Source: Candidatus Latescibacterota bacterium (GTDB lineage: Bacteria > Latescibacterota > MVCY01). From it: DNA of 5,850 bases. Location of the stretch: assembly GCA_030608245.1 (NCBI GenBank), contig JAUWEO010000116.1:1-5850 (forward strand). The letters run 5' to 3'. Shown here one piece after another: positions 5,634-5,850 of the stretch. The first letter of the stretch is position 1; every line of letters starts with the position of its first letter. A program made the position numbers and the translations under genes. Under the pieces are notes generated by a model, which searched no databases, was not told the origin of the DNA, and saw only the letters and a list, made by a program, of their open reading frames with translations.

Positions 5634-5850
5634 GTGTGCCACGAAGGCCTCTTTTTCACTTTTTTGTCACAAAACTTTTTATCTAATCTTTCAGCCAAAG
5701 AAAGGGATAGCCTGGAGGAGCTGAAGCTTAAAGTATATCAAATGCTTGATATTATTCGGGTATACACCAAGACACCGGGGCAGAAGCCGGACTTCAATGA
5801 CCCGATAATCCTGGACCGGGGAAGCAGGTTAGAAGATGCTGCGGCTCACG
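5634..5850 (+). pseudogene. 5'-truncated DRG/Obg-type GTPase: TGS-domain part only (runs off window)
   Basis: The frame is open from after a TAG near 5616 to the window end. Recognisable similarity begins at about 5688 with LSAKERDSLEELK, which resembles the G5 (SA) motif and following helix at the end of a DRG-type G domain. It continues with MLDIIRVYTKTPGQKPDF and a DPIILDRGS..EDAA stretch, the start of the TGS domain as in bacterial and archaeal DRG-like GTP-binding proteins. The G1-G4 motifs (GxxxxGKS, DxxG, NKxD) are absent: the bases just upstream encode a phenylalanine-rich stretch unlike the family, and further upstream are the micro-ORF and terminator. The best reading is a gene that lost its N-terminal GTPase half. 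Possible starts (GTG 5634, TTG 5664, ATG 5742) lack good ribosome-binding sites. A stand-alone TGS protein, or an assembly join near 5640-5690, are alternatives. The family call is good; the pseudogene call is tentative. Confidence 0.55.

Noticed and set aside
5632..5665. T-rich run with a GCC/GGC stem (5638-5648) as a terminator of the micro-ORF
   Set aside because: The stem is only three solid pairs with G-U pairs and mismatches outside it, so the T-runs alone do not make a terminator.

Overview
The window looks like a moderate-GC bacterial chromosome segment. A 3'-terminal glutaminyl-tRNA synthetase gene, a Sec-exported multidomain esterase and a GH172 (DUF2961) glycosidase sit together. 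Bacterial GlnRS has a patchy distribution. Secreted esterases of this N-terminal-domain/hydrolase/C-terminal-domain type are, from memory, common in the PVC and FCB groups and in uncultivated candidate phyla. That is my best guess for the source; the sequence alone does not fix the taxon.

Layout. (1) 1-897 (+): the C-terminal 298 residues of GlnRS, beginning exactly at the KMSKS-like loop. (2) 898-1013: a short gap with no convincing terminator. (3) 1014-3593 (+): an 859-residue secreted alpha/beta-hydrolase with an intact Ser-Asp-His triad, flanked by an N-terminal beta-rich region and a long C-terminal region. (4) 3594-3859: a convergent intergenic stretch with a possible decayed coding remnant and a hairpin just beyond the stop of the next gene. 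(5) 3860-4975 (-): a complete GH172 enzyme with a very strong Shine-Dalgarno and a plausible sigma-70 promoter. (6) 4976-5511: a long non-coding, AT-richer stretch. It holds an imperfect inverted repeat of MITE/REP type, an operator-like dyad, a good sigma-70 promoter, and a leader with two hairpins, the second followed by eight T's like an intrinsic terminator. (7) 5512-5631 (+): a possible 39-residue ORF with its own ribosome-binding site. (8) About 5634-5850 (+): the TGS-domain end of a DRG/Obg-type GTPase, running off the window, with no G-domain upstream.

How the parts relate. GlnRS is a housekeeping translation enzyme, probably unrelated to its neighbours. The esterase (exported) and the GH172 enzyme (no signal peptide) converge and could both serve carbohydrate use, one removing ester groups outside the cell and the other cleaving furanosides inside. 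They are not co-transcribed, so this link is only an inference. The most unexplained part is 5260-5850: promoter, structured leader, terminator, micro-ORF, then a GTPase that appears to have lost its catalytic half. I see no CRISPR array, transposase, tRNA or rRNA gene. I do not find a clear new multi-gene system.
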